DNA of 64,000 nucleotides, taken from Massilia sp. erpn (GTDB taxonomy: Bacteria; Pseudomonadota; Gammaproteobacteria; Burkholderiales; Burkholderiaceae_D). Location: contig NZ_CP053748.1 in the NCBI RefSeq assembly GCF_024400215.1, positions 4,154,001 to 4,218,000 of the forward strand, read 5' to 3'. The first letter of the stretch is position 1; each line of letters starts with the position of its first letter. A program made the position numbers and the translations under genes. Shown in pieces: positions 9,471 to 15,963 of this stretch. Below the pieces are notes generated by a model. It did not search any database and had not been told where the DNA came from. It was given only the letters and a program-made list of their open reading frames with translations.

Positions 9471-10217
9471 ATGGGAATTGCTGTCAACGGAATCGATATC
9501 AGCGACCGCGAGATCGAGCTGGAACTGCCGCATCACCAGAGCGCGGCCAACCCGCTGAAAAGCAGCGTGCATGAGCTGGTGCTGCGCAGCGTGCTGCTGC
9601 AGGAGGCGCAGCGCCTCGACATGCCGGGCGAGGACGAGGACGACCGCATCGAAGCCCTGTTCGACCAGGAAGTGAAAGTGCCGGAAGCCGACGAGGAAGC
9701 CTGCCTGCGCTACTACGAGGCGCAGCGCCAGCGCTTCATGCGCGGCGAGCTGGTGGAAGCGCGCCACATCATGTTCCAGGTGGCGCCGAACGCGCCGCTG
9801 GAACTGCTGCGCGACACCGCCGGCGCCATCCTGGAGGAACTGCAGGAGCGTCCCGAACGCTTTGCCGAGCTGGCGACCCAGTATTCCAACTGCCCGTCCG
9901 GCGCCATCGGCGGCAGCCTGGGCCAACTGGGACGCGGCCAGACCGTGCCGGAATTCGACAGCCTGCTGTTCCGCCTCGCCCCCGGCGAGCTGCATGGACG
10001 GCTGCTGGAAACCCGCTTCGGCCTGCACATCGTCCAGGTGATGCGCCGCATCGACGGCTATCTGCTGCCGTATGAAACCGTGCGCGCCCAGATCGCCGAC
10101 GAGCTGTCGCGCCAGTCCTGGCAGCGCGCGCTGCACCAGTATCTGCAGATTTTGGTGGGCAAGGCGCAGATCGAAGGCATCACGCTGGAAGGCGTCGCCA
10201 GCCCCCTGGTCCAGTAG
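9471..10217 (+). CDS. PpiC/parvulin-type peptidyl-prolyl isomerase of the nar operon
   Basis: Folding catalyst of the rotamase family. Residues about 1-90 form an acidic helical N-terminal part resembling NifM/SurA chaperone regions. Residues about 95-195 are a parvulin domain with EARHIMFQV, SGAIGGSLGQLGRG, VPEFDSLLF and TRFGLHIVQV. No signal peptide or membrane segment is visible, so it should act in the cytoplasm, where NarG and NarH fold. It lies 10 nt behind narI with an AAGGAG ribosome site and looks co-transcribed. I infer a role in NarGHJI maturation from position only. Confidence 0.88.
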   Translation: MGIAVNGIDISDREIELELPHHQSAANPLKSSVHELVLRSVLLQEAQRLDMPGEDEDDRIEALFDQEVKVPEADEEACLRYYEAQRQRFMRGELVEARHIMFQVAPNAPLELLRDTAGAILEELQERPERFAELATQYSNCPSGAIGGSLGQLGRGQTVPEFDSLLFRLAPGELHGRLLETRFGLHIVQVMRRIDGYLLPYETVRAQIADELSRQSWQRALHQYLQILVGKAQIEGITLEGVASPLVQ

Positions 10218-10247
10218 CAAGGGCAGGGTAGGGAAGTGAAAGCACAG

Positions 10248-10277
10248 GGCCGGCTAGTTCTTTTGGATTAGCCGGCC
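10248..10277 (+). other. Inverted repeat between ppiC and moaA
   Basis: GGCCGGCTA (10248-10256) and TAGCCGGCC (10269-10277) form a perfect 9-bp stem with a 12-nt loop, 30 nt after the PPIase stop. No T-run follows. It could attenuate read-through from the nar operon into moaA or stabilise the nar transcript. Confidence 0.4.
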
Positions 10278-10349
10278 TAGTTCATCCTGGGCGATGGCAA
10301 AAGCGGGATGGACCGATACAATTCTCCTGAGAGATATGAGGAACCCGAG

Positions 10350-11324
10350 ATGTTAAGCGACCGGTTTGGACGGTCCATCGAATATCTGCGCGTGTCCGTG
10401 ACCGACCGCTGCGATTTGCGTTGTACCTACTGCATGCCAACGGGATTCAAGGGGTTTGAAGACCCGCCCGACTGGCTTACCTTTGACGAAATGGAAAGGG
10501 TGATCGGCATCTTCGCCCGCCTTGGCACCTCGCGCGTGCGACTGACGGGTGGCGAACCGCTGATGCGGCGCCGTCTGCCGGAGCTGGCGGCGCGGCTGGC
10601 AGCGTTGCCGGGACTGCGTGATTTATCGCTGTCCACCAACGGCACCCAGCTGGTGCGGCATGCGGCCGATTTGCGCGCTGCCGGCGTCGCGCGGCTGAAC
10701 GTCAGCCTCGATTCGCTGGACCGTGACTGCGTAGCCAGGATCACGGGGCGCGACTGCCTGCCCGATGTGCTGGAAGGATTGAAGGTAGCCAAGGCCGCCG
10801 GCTTCGCCCCGATCAAGATCAATATGGTGGCCATGCGCGGCGTGAACGACGCCGAAATCGACGATCTGGTCGCCTTCTGCATCGAGAACGAATTCGTGCT
10901 GCGCCTGATCGAAGCCATGCCGATGGGCGAAACGGGACGCAATGCGGCGTATATGGGATTGGCGCCGGTGCAGGAAAGGCTGCGCAAACAGTTTGGCCTG
11001 GTGCCGCAGGCAGCGGAATTGGGCGGCGGTCCGGCGCGCTATCTGGCGACCGAGGATGGACGCGCCAGTGTTGGCTTCATCACCCCGATGTCGCAGCACT
11101 TCTGCGCCAGCTGCAACCGCATCCGCATGTCGGTCGATGGCACGCTCTACCTCTGTCTCGGACAGGAAGAAAAATTTGAACTGCGCCCCCTGCTGCGAGG
11201 AGGCGCCAGCGACGCCGATCTGGAGCACGCGATCCGCCAGGCCATCGAACTGAAGCCGCAGCAACACGACTTCACCCGCCAGCCCGGCAAGATCATCCGT
11301 TTCATGTCCCAGACCGGCGGCTAG
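10350..11324 (+). CDS. moaA: GTP 3',8-cyclase MoaA
   Basis: Radical-SAM enzyme that, with MoaC, turns GTP into cyclic pyranopterin monophosphate, the first step of molybdenum cofactor synthesis. The N-terminal [4Fe-4S]-SAM motif is Cys21, Cys25, Cys28 in DRCDLRCTYCMP. The second, substrate-binding cluster is Cys252, Cys255 and Cys269 in FCASCNRIRMS...LCLG. The protein ends in the family's functional Gly-Gly. I chose ATG 10350 (324 aa, MLSDRFGRSIEYLR) because GAGGAA lies 6 nt upstream; ATG 10308 would add 14 residues foreign to the family. Its position between nar structural and regulatory genes fits cofactor supply for NarG. Confidence 0.96.
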   Translation: MLSDRFGRSIEYLRVSVTDRCDLRCTYCMPTGFKGFEDPPDWLTFDEMERVIGIFARLGTSRVRLTGGEPLMRRRLPELAARLAALPGLRDLSLSTNGTQLVRHAADLRAAGVARLNVSLDSLDRDCVARITGRDCLPDVLEGLKVAKAAGFAPIKINMVAMRGVNDAEIDDLVAFCIENEFVLRLIEAMPMGETGRNAAYMGLAPVQERLRKQFGLVPQAAELGGGPARYLATEDGRASVGFITPMSQHFCASCNRIRMSVDGTLYLCLGQEEKFELRPLLRGGASDADLEHAIRQAIELKPQQHDFTRQPGKIIRFMSQTGG

Positions 11325-11338
11325 CGCCAATAGGCAGG

Positions 11339-11411
11339 TTTGATCTGCCTCAACAAATGTCCCACCCTGGTGTCAGGCACCAGGGTTGGACATTTGTTGA
11401 TTTAGCTCAAA
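11339..11411. repeat. FNR-box-ended hairpin repeat, copy A
   Basis: A 73-bp palindromic element between moaA and narX. Outer 24-bp arms (11339-11362 and 11388-11411) match at 20 of 24 positions as inverted repeats. An inner stem ACCCTGGTG/CACCAGGGT (11364-11372, 11378-11386) closes a TCAGG loop. Each end carries a near-consensus FNR/Anr box (TTGAT-N4-ATCAA): TTGAT-CTGC-CTCAA at 11340-11353 and TTGAT-TTAG-CTCAA at 11397-11410. A relative, partly duplicated, lies at 30479-30607. Confidence 0.85.
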
Positions 11412-11428
11412 GCTGGGGCGTGTATACT
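11397..11428 (+). promoter_or_regulatory. Candidate FNR-type site and -10 element upstream of narXL
   Basis: TTGAT-TTAG-CTCAA (11397-11410) matches 9 of 10 FNR/Anr consensus positions and is the right edge of repeat copy A. A -10-like TATACT lies at 11423-11428, 22 nt before the narX start. Centre-to-centre spacing is about 22 bp, some 10 bp shorter than the classical class-II activator layout, so activation through this exact pair is not assured. Confidence 0.45.
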
Positions 11429-11449
11429 GGGCTGTAGAGGAGAGTTGGG

Positions 11450-13390
11450 ATGGGGAATAGTCCGGTGTTGCCTGCTTGGCAAAAGTTGTCGACAAAATTG
11501 GTGGGGGCTTTGCTGCTGTTTCTGGCGGCGGCGCTGACCGTTATCGGGTCGACGCTGTTTTTGTCCTGGCAGCTGGAGGGAAGCGCGGCGGCGATCAACG
11601 ATACGGGCAGCCTGCGCATGAACAGCTATCGGCTCAGCGCCTTGCTGGGCCGCCTGGAAACCGGCGATGAACTGGGCCTGGTGCGCAATGGCGCGACACA
11701 GCAGATTGGGCGCATCGACGGCACGCTGGCCTTGCTGCGCCAGGGCGATCCTCAACGTCCGCTGTTCCTGCCGCCGAATACAAAAATCCGCAACAGCTTC
11801 TCGACCATTACCCGTCATTGGCAGGATGGCTTGCGCCCCATGGCGCGCACGCTCCTGGCGCAGGAGGTGGCCGATCCGGCTGCGATCCGCACGTTCCAGA
11901 AGGAGGCCGACCAGTTTGTAGCCCAGGTGAATACGCTGGTCAAGCTGATCGAACAGGATAGCGAGCTGCGTACCTTTTGGCTGCGCGCCTCGCAGCTTGC
12001 CTTGCTGGGCCTCGCGCTGGTGACGACGATCAGCATCATCTTCCTGCTTTTCAGCCTGATTATCGAACCGGTCACGCGCCTTTACGAGGGTATGAGCCGC
12101 ATGCGCGAGGCGCAGTTCGAGGTGCGCCTGGACGTGGACAGCGACGATGAATTCGGCCAGCTGGCGCAAGGCTTCAACCAGATGGGCGACCGCCTGCAAG
12201 ACCTGTATGGCAATCTGGAGGCGCTGGTCAAGGTCAAGACGCAGGCGCTGGAGGAGCAGAACCGCGAGCTGGCGCTGCTGTACGATTGCTCGGCCTTCCT
12301 GCAGCGCCCGCAGCCGGCGGAGGAGCTGTGCGAGGGCTTCCTGCACCGCATCAGCGAGTATTTCAAGGCCGATGGCGGCTCGGTGCGCATCATCGACGCG
12401 CAGCGCGGCAATGTGCATATGCTGGTGCACCATGGCGTTTCGGACGAGCTGGTGGAATCGGAGCATTGCCTGAAGGTGGGCGATTGCCTGTGCGGCGAGG
12501 CGGTGGAGAAGCGCATCGCCGTGGTCCACGATATGCGCCGCATCGACCAGGCGCACGAGAAGCAGTGCTACCGCGAGGGCTTTGTCACCGTTTCGGTATT
12601 CCATATCTTCGCCCATGGCCAGCATGTGGGCTTCTTCAATCTGCACTTCCGCCAAGCCAAGGTCTTCAGCCCACACGAGAAGGAGCTGCTGGAGACGTTG
12701 GGCCAGCAGCTTGGCATCGCCATCGAGAATATGCGCCTGGCGACGCGCGAACGCGAGATGGCGATTTCGGAGGAGCGCAATCTGGTGGCACAGGGTCTGC
12801 ACGACAGCATCGCACAAGGCCTGAACTTCCTGAATCTGCAGGTGCAGATGCTGGAGCAGTCGCTCAAGCAGGGCGAGATCGGCGACGTGGCCGAAATCGT
12901 GCCGCAGCTGCGCGCCGGGGTGCAGGAGAGTTACGAGGATGTGCGCGAGCTGCTGCATAACTTCCGCAGCAAGCTGGCCGAGGGCAGCCTGACCGGCTCT
13001 CTGGAAACCACCATCGACAAATTCCGCCGCCAGACCGGCATCGAGGTCGAGCTGATCTCGGACGGCGAGGGCGCGCCTTTCCCGCGCGAGCAGCAATTGC
13101 AGCTGCTGTTCATCGTGCAGGAAGCCTTGTCGAATGTGCGCAAGCATGCGCTGGCGACCAAGGTGGAAATCGGTCTGCAGGATCATAAGGACTTTTCGCT
13201 CTCGATCCACGATAATGGACGCGGCTTCGACGCCGCGACCTTGTCGGCGAAGAGCGAGGAACACGTGGGCATCCACATCATGCGCGAACGCGCGGCGCGC
13301 ATAGGCGCCGAGCTGGATGTGCGCTCCGGTGTGGGCTTAGGCACCACGGTGCAATTGACTTTAGCGCGCGCACAGCGCCGCGCGGCTTAA
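11450..13390 (+). CDS. narX: Nitrate/nitrite sensor histidine kinase NarX
   Basis: Membrane sensor that detects nitrate/nitrite in its periplasmic domain and phosphorylates NarL. The 646 aa comprise: TM1 about 17-38; a periplasmic four-helix region with the P-box at about 50-66 (NDTGSLRMNSYRL); TM2 about 178-204; HAMP about 205-258; a coiled linker; a GAF domain about 280-430 containing several Cys (CLKVGDCLCGEAV); HisKA_3 with His451 in GLHDSIAQGLN; and HATPase_c with QEALSNVRKHA and DNGRGF. The start has AGGAG 9 nt upstream. Twenty bases separate it from narL, so the two are an operon. The Cys-containing GAF domain may add a redox or iron-sulfur input, which is inference. Confidence 0.94.
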   Translation: MGNSPVLPAWQKLSTKLVGALLLFLAAALTVIGSTLFLSWQLEGSAAAINDTGSLRMNSYRLSALLGRLETGDELGLVRNGATQQIGRIDGTLALLRQGDPQRPLFLPPNTKIRNSFSTITRHWQDGLRPMARTLLAQEVADPAAIRTFQKEADQFVAQVNTLVKLIEQDSELRTFWLRASQLALLGLALVTTISIIFLLFSLIIEPVTRLYEGMSRMREAQFEVRLDVDSDDEFGQLAQGFNQMGDRLQDLYGNLEALVKVKTQALEEQNRELALLYDCSAFLQRPQPAEELCEGFLHRISEYFKADGGSVRIIDAQRGNVHMLVHHGVSDELVESEHCLKVGDCLCGEAVEKRIAVVHDMRRIDQAHEKQCYREGFVTVSVFHIFAHGQHVGFFNLHFRQAKVFSPHEKELLETLGQQLGIAIENMRLATREREMAISEERNLVAQGLHDSIAQGLNFLNLQVQMLEQSLKQGEIGDVAEIVPQLRAGVQESYEDVRELLHNFRSKLAEGSLTGSLETTIDKFRRQTGIEVELISDGEGAPFPREQQLQLLFIVQEALSNVRKHALATKVEIGLQDHKDFSLSIHDNGRGFDAATLSAKSEEHVGIHIMRERAARIGAELDVRSGVGLGTTVQLTLARAQRRAA

Positions 13391-13410
13391 ATTAAAACAG
13401 GAGACAGTAT

Positions 13411-14070
13411 ATGGAGCAGGCGGACAAACCCATTAGCGTATTGCTGGTGGACGACCATACCTTGTTCCGCAGCGGCATCAAGTCCCTGCTCACGCGGAAC
13501 GCCGAGTTCCAGGTGGTGGGCGAGGCGGCCGACGGTGTGGAAGGCATTAAACGCGCGCAGCAATTGCAGCCGGACGTGATCCTGCTGGATCTGAACATGC
13601 CTGGCATGTCTGGCGTCGAGACCCTGCAGCTGATTCTGCAGGATTGTCCGGACAGCGCGGTGGTGATGCTGACCGTGTCGGAAGATGCGCAGGATTTGTC
13701 GGTGGCGCTGAAGGCCGGCGCCAGCGGCTATCTGCTGAAAAACATCGATACCGATTACCTGATCCGCGCCATCCGCCGCGCCGCCGCCGGAGAAACCGTG
13801 GTGGCCGAGGCGATGACCGGCAAGCTGGTGGCGCAATTACAGGGCGGCGCGCCGGCCGCATCGGAGCTGGACAAGCTGACCCCGCGCGAGAAGCAGATCA
13901 TCGCCTGCCTGGCCCAGGGCGAGAGCAACAAGTCCATCGCGCGCACGCTCGATCTGGCCGAAAGCACGGTCAAGATCCACGTCCAGAACGTGCTGAAAAA
14001 GCTCAACCTGAGCAGCCGCGTACAAGCCGCCGTCTACGCCGTCGAACACCGCCTGCAGGCCGACCGCTAA
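13411..14070 (+). CDS. narL: Nitrate/nitrite response regulator NarL
   Basis: DNA-binding response regulator of the NarL/FixJ family, partner of NarX. Receiver domain residues 8-125 contain the acidic pair Asp14-Asp15, phospho-acceptor Asp60 (LLDLNMPGMSG), Thr88 and Lys110. A LuxR-type HTH at about 155-215 reads LTPREKQIIACLAQGESNKS then ...STVKIHVQNVLKKL. At 219 aa it has normal length. ACAGGAGA precedes the start. It is expected to activate narGHJI under nitrate. Confidence 0.95.
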   Translation: MEQADKPISVLLVDDHTLFRSGIKSLLTRNAEFQVVGEAADGVEGIKRAQQLQPDVILLDLNMPGMSGVETLQLILQDCPDSAVVMLTVSEDAQDLSVALKAGASGYLLKNIDTDYLIRAIRRAAAGETVVAEAMTGKLVAQLQGGAPAASELDKLTPREKQIIACLAQGESNKSIARTLDLAESTVKIHVQNVLKKLNLSSRVQAAVYAVEHRLQADR

Positions 14071-14077
14071 GCGCCAT

Positions 14078-14139
14078 CTACGGCCCAGCCCGTGTCCGAT
14101 TGGGGTCTGACCCCAAGGTGGACACGGGCTGAGCTGTAG
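14078..14139. repeat. GTGTCC/GGGGTCTGACCCC palindromic repeat, copy 1
   Basis: Intergenic palindrome between the convergent narL and HMA-like genes. A perfect outer stem CAGCCCGTGTCC/GGACACGGGCTG (14086-14097, 14120-14131) encloses an inner palindrome TTGGGGTC-T-GACCCCAA (14100-14116). Imperfect extensions CTACGGCC/AGCTGTAG bring it to 62 bp. A second copy, in inverted orientation, lies at 22224-22281. It could end transcription from both sides, although no T-run is present. Confidence 0.85.
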
Positions 14140-14202
14140 GGGCGAAAAAACGGCGGCACGAGGCCGCCGAAAGGTACGACAAATGGAACTGTTGGCCAGC
14201 GC

Positions 14203-14457
14203 TTAGCCGCCGCAGCAACCGCCGCAGCAGGAGCCGCTGGAGGCGCCTTCGGGCTGGGCGGGGTAGCCGGCGCGGCTCAATTGGTCGGCCAGGATTTGCG
14301 GCGAGACGACGGCGCCGTCGTATTTGATTTCAGCCTGGCCGCGCGCGGTGGTGATGTTGATGGCGGAAACGCCGGCCATCGCTTGCAGGGTGGCGGCGAC
14401 GGCCTGGGCTTTTTCGGCGTCGCTCATGCCGACGATGTTCAGTACGGTGGTTTGCAT
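14203..14457 (-). CDS. HMA-like small protein with cysteine-rich C-terminal tail
   Basis: An 84-aa protein with the ferredoxin-like pattern of heavy-metal-associated (HMA, CopZ-type) domains: TTVLNIVGM, then a helix, INITTARGQAEIKYD, and PQILADQLSRAGYPAQ. The metal-binding MxCxxC is absent; the loop reads GMSDAEKAQ instead. The protein ends in SGSCCGGCCGG, so four cysteines sit on a flexible tail. I chose ATG 14457 (MQTTVLNIVG) because AGGAG lies 9 nt upstream; the frame can extend 25 residues further without homology. It is divergent from nnrS. A copper or other metal-handling role is plausible but the metal site is non-canonical. Confidence 0.75.
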   Translation of the reverse strand: MQTTVLNIVGMSDAEKAQAVAATLQAMAGVSAINITTARGQAEIKYDGAVVSPQILADQLSRAGYPAQPEGASSGSCCGGCCGG

Positions 14458-14494
14458 TCTTGCTGCTCCTGTTGATCGGATAAGTGGGGGCTGG

Positions 14495-14516
14495 AAGGAT
14501 GCGATTCGCATGCCTT
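14495..14516. promoter_or_regulatory. Palindrome in the HMA-like/nnrS divergent promoter region
   Basis: AAGG-ATGCG-ATT-CGCAT-G-CCTT is an imperfect palindrome about 40 bp upstream of the HMA-like gene and about 190 bp from nnrS. Its ATGCN core loosely recalls NsrR-type sites (nitric-oxide repressor), but the match is too short to assign. Confidence 0.3.
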
Positions 14517-14703
14517 CAGCGCATGGATGCAAGCGTAAGTCAGCGTGGCGCGCGCGTCGAGGGCTGGCGGGCTTCTACAGCCGGTATATTTGATTTCCTT
14601 AATTTGTATCATCCTTTTGTCCGGCGCTTCTTCACAAGCGCAGGGACGCCGCCCACAATCTTGACTGTTGCGGCGCAATGCCGATGCTCGTCTGGAGTGC
14701 CTT

Positions 14704-15906
14704 ATGAGTCTCATGCAAGTAGAAGAACCCGAACCCGTCCCACGCAGCGGCGGGCTGTTTGGACATCCGGTCTGGAATCTGGGTTTCCGTCCTTTCTATC
14801 TGGCCTCGGCCCTGCTGGCGGCGCTGGCGGTGCCGCTTTGGCTGGCGCGCTATTACGGCTGGCTGCCGGTGCTGGCCAAGGTCGATCTGGCCTGGCATAT
14901 GCACGAGATGATTTTCGGGATGGCGATTGCCGTGGTGGTGGGCTTCCTGTTTACGGCGGGACGCAACTGGACCGGCTTGTGGACGCCGGTGCGCGGCCAC
15001 CTGGCGGCGCTGGTGGCGCTATGGCTGGCGGGACGTGTGGCGCTGCTGACGGTGGGCGGCACGGTAGGCGCGCTGGTCGACCTGCTGTTCCTGCCTTGCG
15101 CCATCTGGCCGCTGTGGCAGGTGATGCGCCGCTCGAAAAATAGCCGCAACTACATGTTCGTGGTGCTGCTGTCGTTGCTGACACTGGCCAATGCGCTGTA
15201 CCACGCGGCCTGGCTGGGCTGGTTGTCGTTGCCGCTGATGACGCCCGCGCACGGCGCAATCCTGATGATTGTGCTGATCGAATCGCTGATCGGCACGCGC
15301 GTGATCCCCATGTTCACCCGCAACGGCGCGCCGGGCACGGTGCCGAAAGTGGTGCCGACGCTGGACAAGGTATCGGTTGGCCTGCTGATCGCGTCGGCGC
15401 TGGCCTGGGTGGTCGCGTTGCCCGGCTGGCTGGTGGCGCCGCTGTGCGTGGCGGCCGGCGTGGTGCTGCTGTATCGTCTGGCCGGCTGGCAGCCGCAGCG
15501 CACGGTGCGCGTGCCGCTGCTGTGGGTGCTGCACCTGTCCTATGGCTGGATCGGCGTCGGCTTCATCCTGCTGGCGCTGGCCGCGCTGGGCATGGTGAGC
15601 GCCAGCGCCGCCTTCCACGCGCTGACCGTGGGTTCGATGGCGGGCCTGATCATCGGCATGATGACGCGCACTTCGCTGGGCCATACCGGCCGTCCGTTGC
15701 TGGCGGGTCGCACCGAGTTCTGGATGTATGCGGCGATCCAGGTGGGCGCGGTGGCGCGCGTGCTGGCTTCCTTGCTGACGCAAGCGGAGCTGCGCGAAGG
15801 CTTGATGGTGCTGGCAACGGTCGGCTGGACGCTGGCCTTCTGGCTCTTCCTGGCGAAATATGCGCGCTATCTGGGCCAGCCCCGCATCGACGGCAAGGAA
15901 GGTTAA
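14704..15906 (+). CDS. nnrS: NnrS family haem-copper membrane protein
   Basis: Polytopic membrane protein of the NnrS family, which accompanies denitrification and NO-stress genes and protects against nitric oxide in species where it has been studied. It has 400 aa and about twelve hydrophobic segments. The conserved N-terminal block reads GHPVWNLGFRPFYLASAL and the family HMHEMIFG motif is present as WHMHEMIFGMAIAVVVGF, followed by TAGRNWTG. Later conserved stretches are VIPMFTRNGAPG and MMTRTSLGHTGRPL. The start 14704 (MSLMQVEEPEP) is preferred over an upstream in-frame ATG at 14668 because the extra residues look non-coding. Its place beside the nar locus fits handling of NO made from nitrite. 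Confidence 0.93.
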   Translation: MSLMQVEEPEPVPRSGGLFGHPVWNLGFRPFYLASALLAALAVPLWLARYYGWLPVLAKVDLAWHMHEMIFGMAIAVVVGFLFTAGRNWTGLWTPVRGHLAALVALWLAGRVALLTVGGTVGALVDLLFLPCAIWPLWQVMRRSKNSRNYMFVVLLSLLTLANALYHAAWLGWLSLPLMTPAHGAILMIVLIESLIGTRVIPMFTRNGAPGTVPKVVPTLDKVSVGLLIASALAWVVALPGWLVAPLCVAAGVVLLYRLAGWQPQRTVRVPLLWVLHLSYGWIGVGFILLALAALGMVSASAAFHALTVGSMAGLIIGMMTRTSLGHTGRPLLAGRTEFWMYAAIQVGAVARVLASLLTQAELREGLMVLATVGWTLAFWLFLAKYARYLGQPRIDGKEG

Positions 15907-15914
15907 AGCTGTCT

Positions 15915-15945
15915 GGTGGAAATGCGTATAATTCTCATTTCCACC
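15915..15945 (+). promoter_or_regulatory. Fur-box-like palindrome overlapping a -10 element
   Basis: Perfect 10-bp inverted repeat GGTGGAAATG (15915-15924) and CATTTCCACC (15936-15945). The central part, AAATGCGTATAATTCTCATT, closely resembles a Fur box (AAATGAGAATAATTCTCATT type), and contains a perfect -10 TATAAT at 15927-15932. Iron-loaded Fur would cover the promoter of the downstream PepSY gene 19 nt away. Confidence 0.7.
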
Positions 15946-15963
15946 CATTTGGCAGAGTAAGCA

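Noticed and set aside
10308..10349. Upstream ATG for moaA
   Set aside because: It would add 14 residues not found in MoaA proteins; GAGGAA is well placed for ATG 10350.
11402..13276. 624-codon minus-strand frame opposite narX
   Set aside because: Composition typical of antisense frames; it would cover the narX promoter and has no recognisable domain.
14078..14139. Reading the GGGGTCTGACCCC palindrome as an attachment site or IS end
   Set aside because: No integrase, transposase or target-site duplication is visible at either copy.
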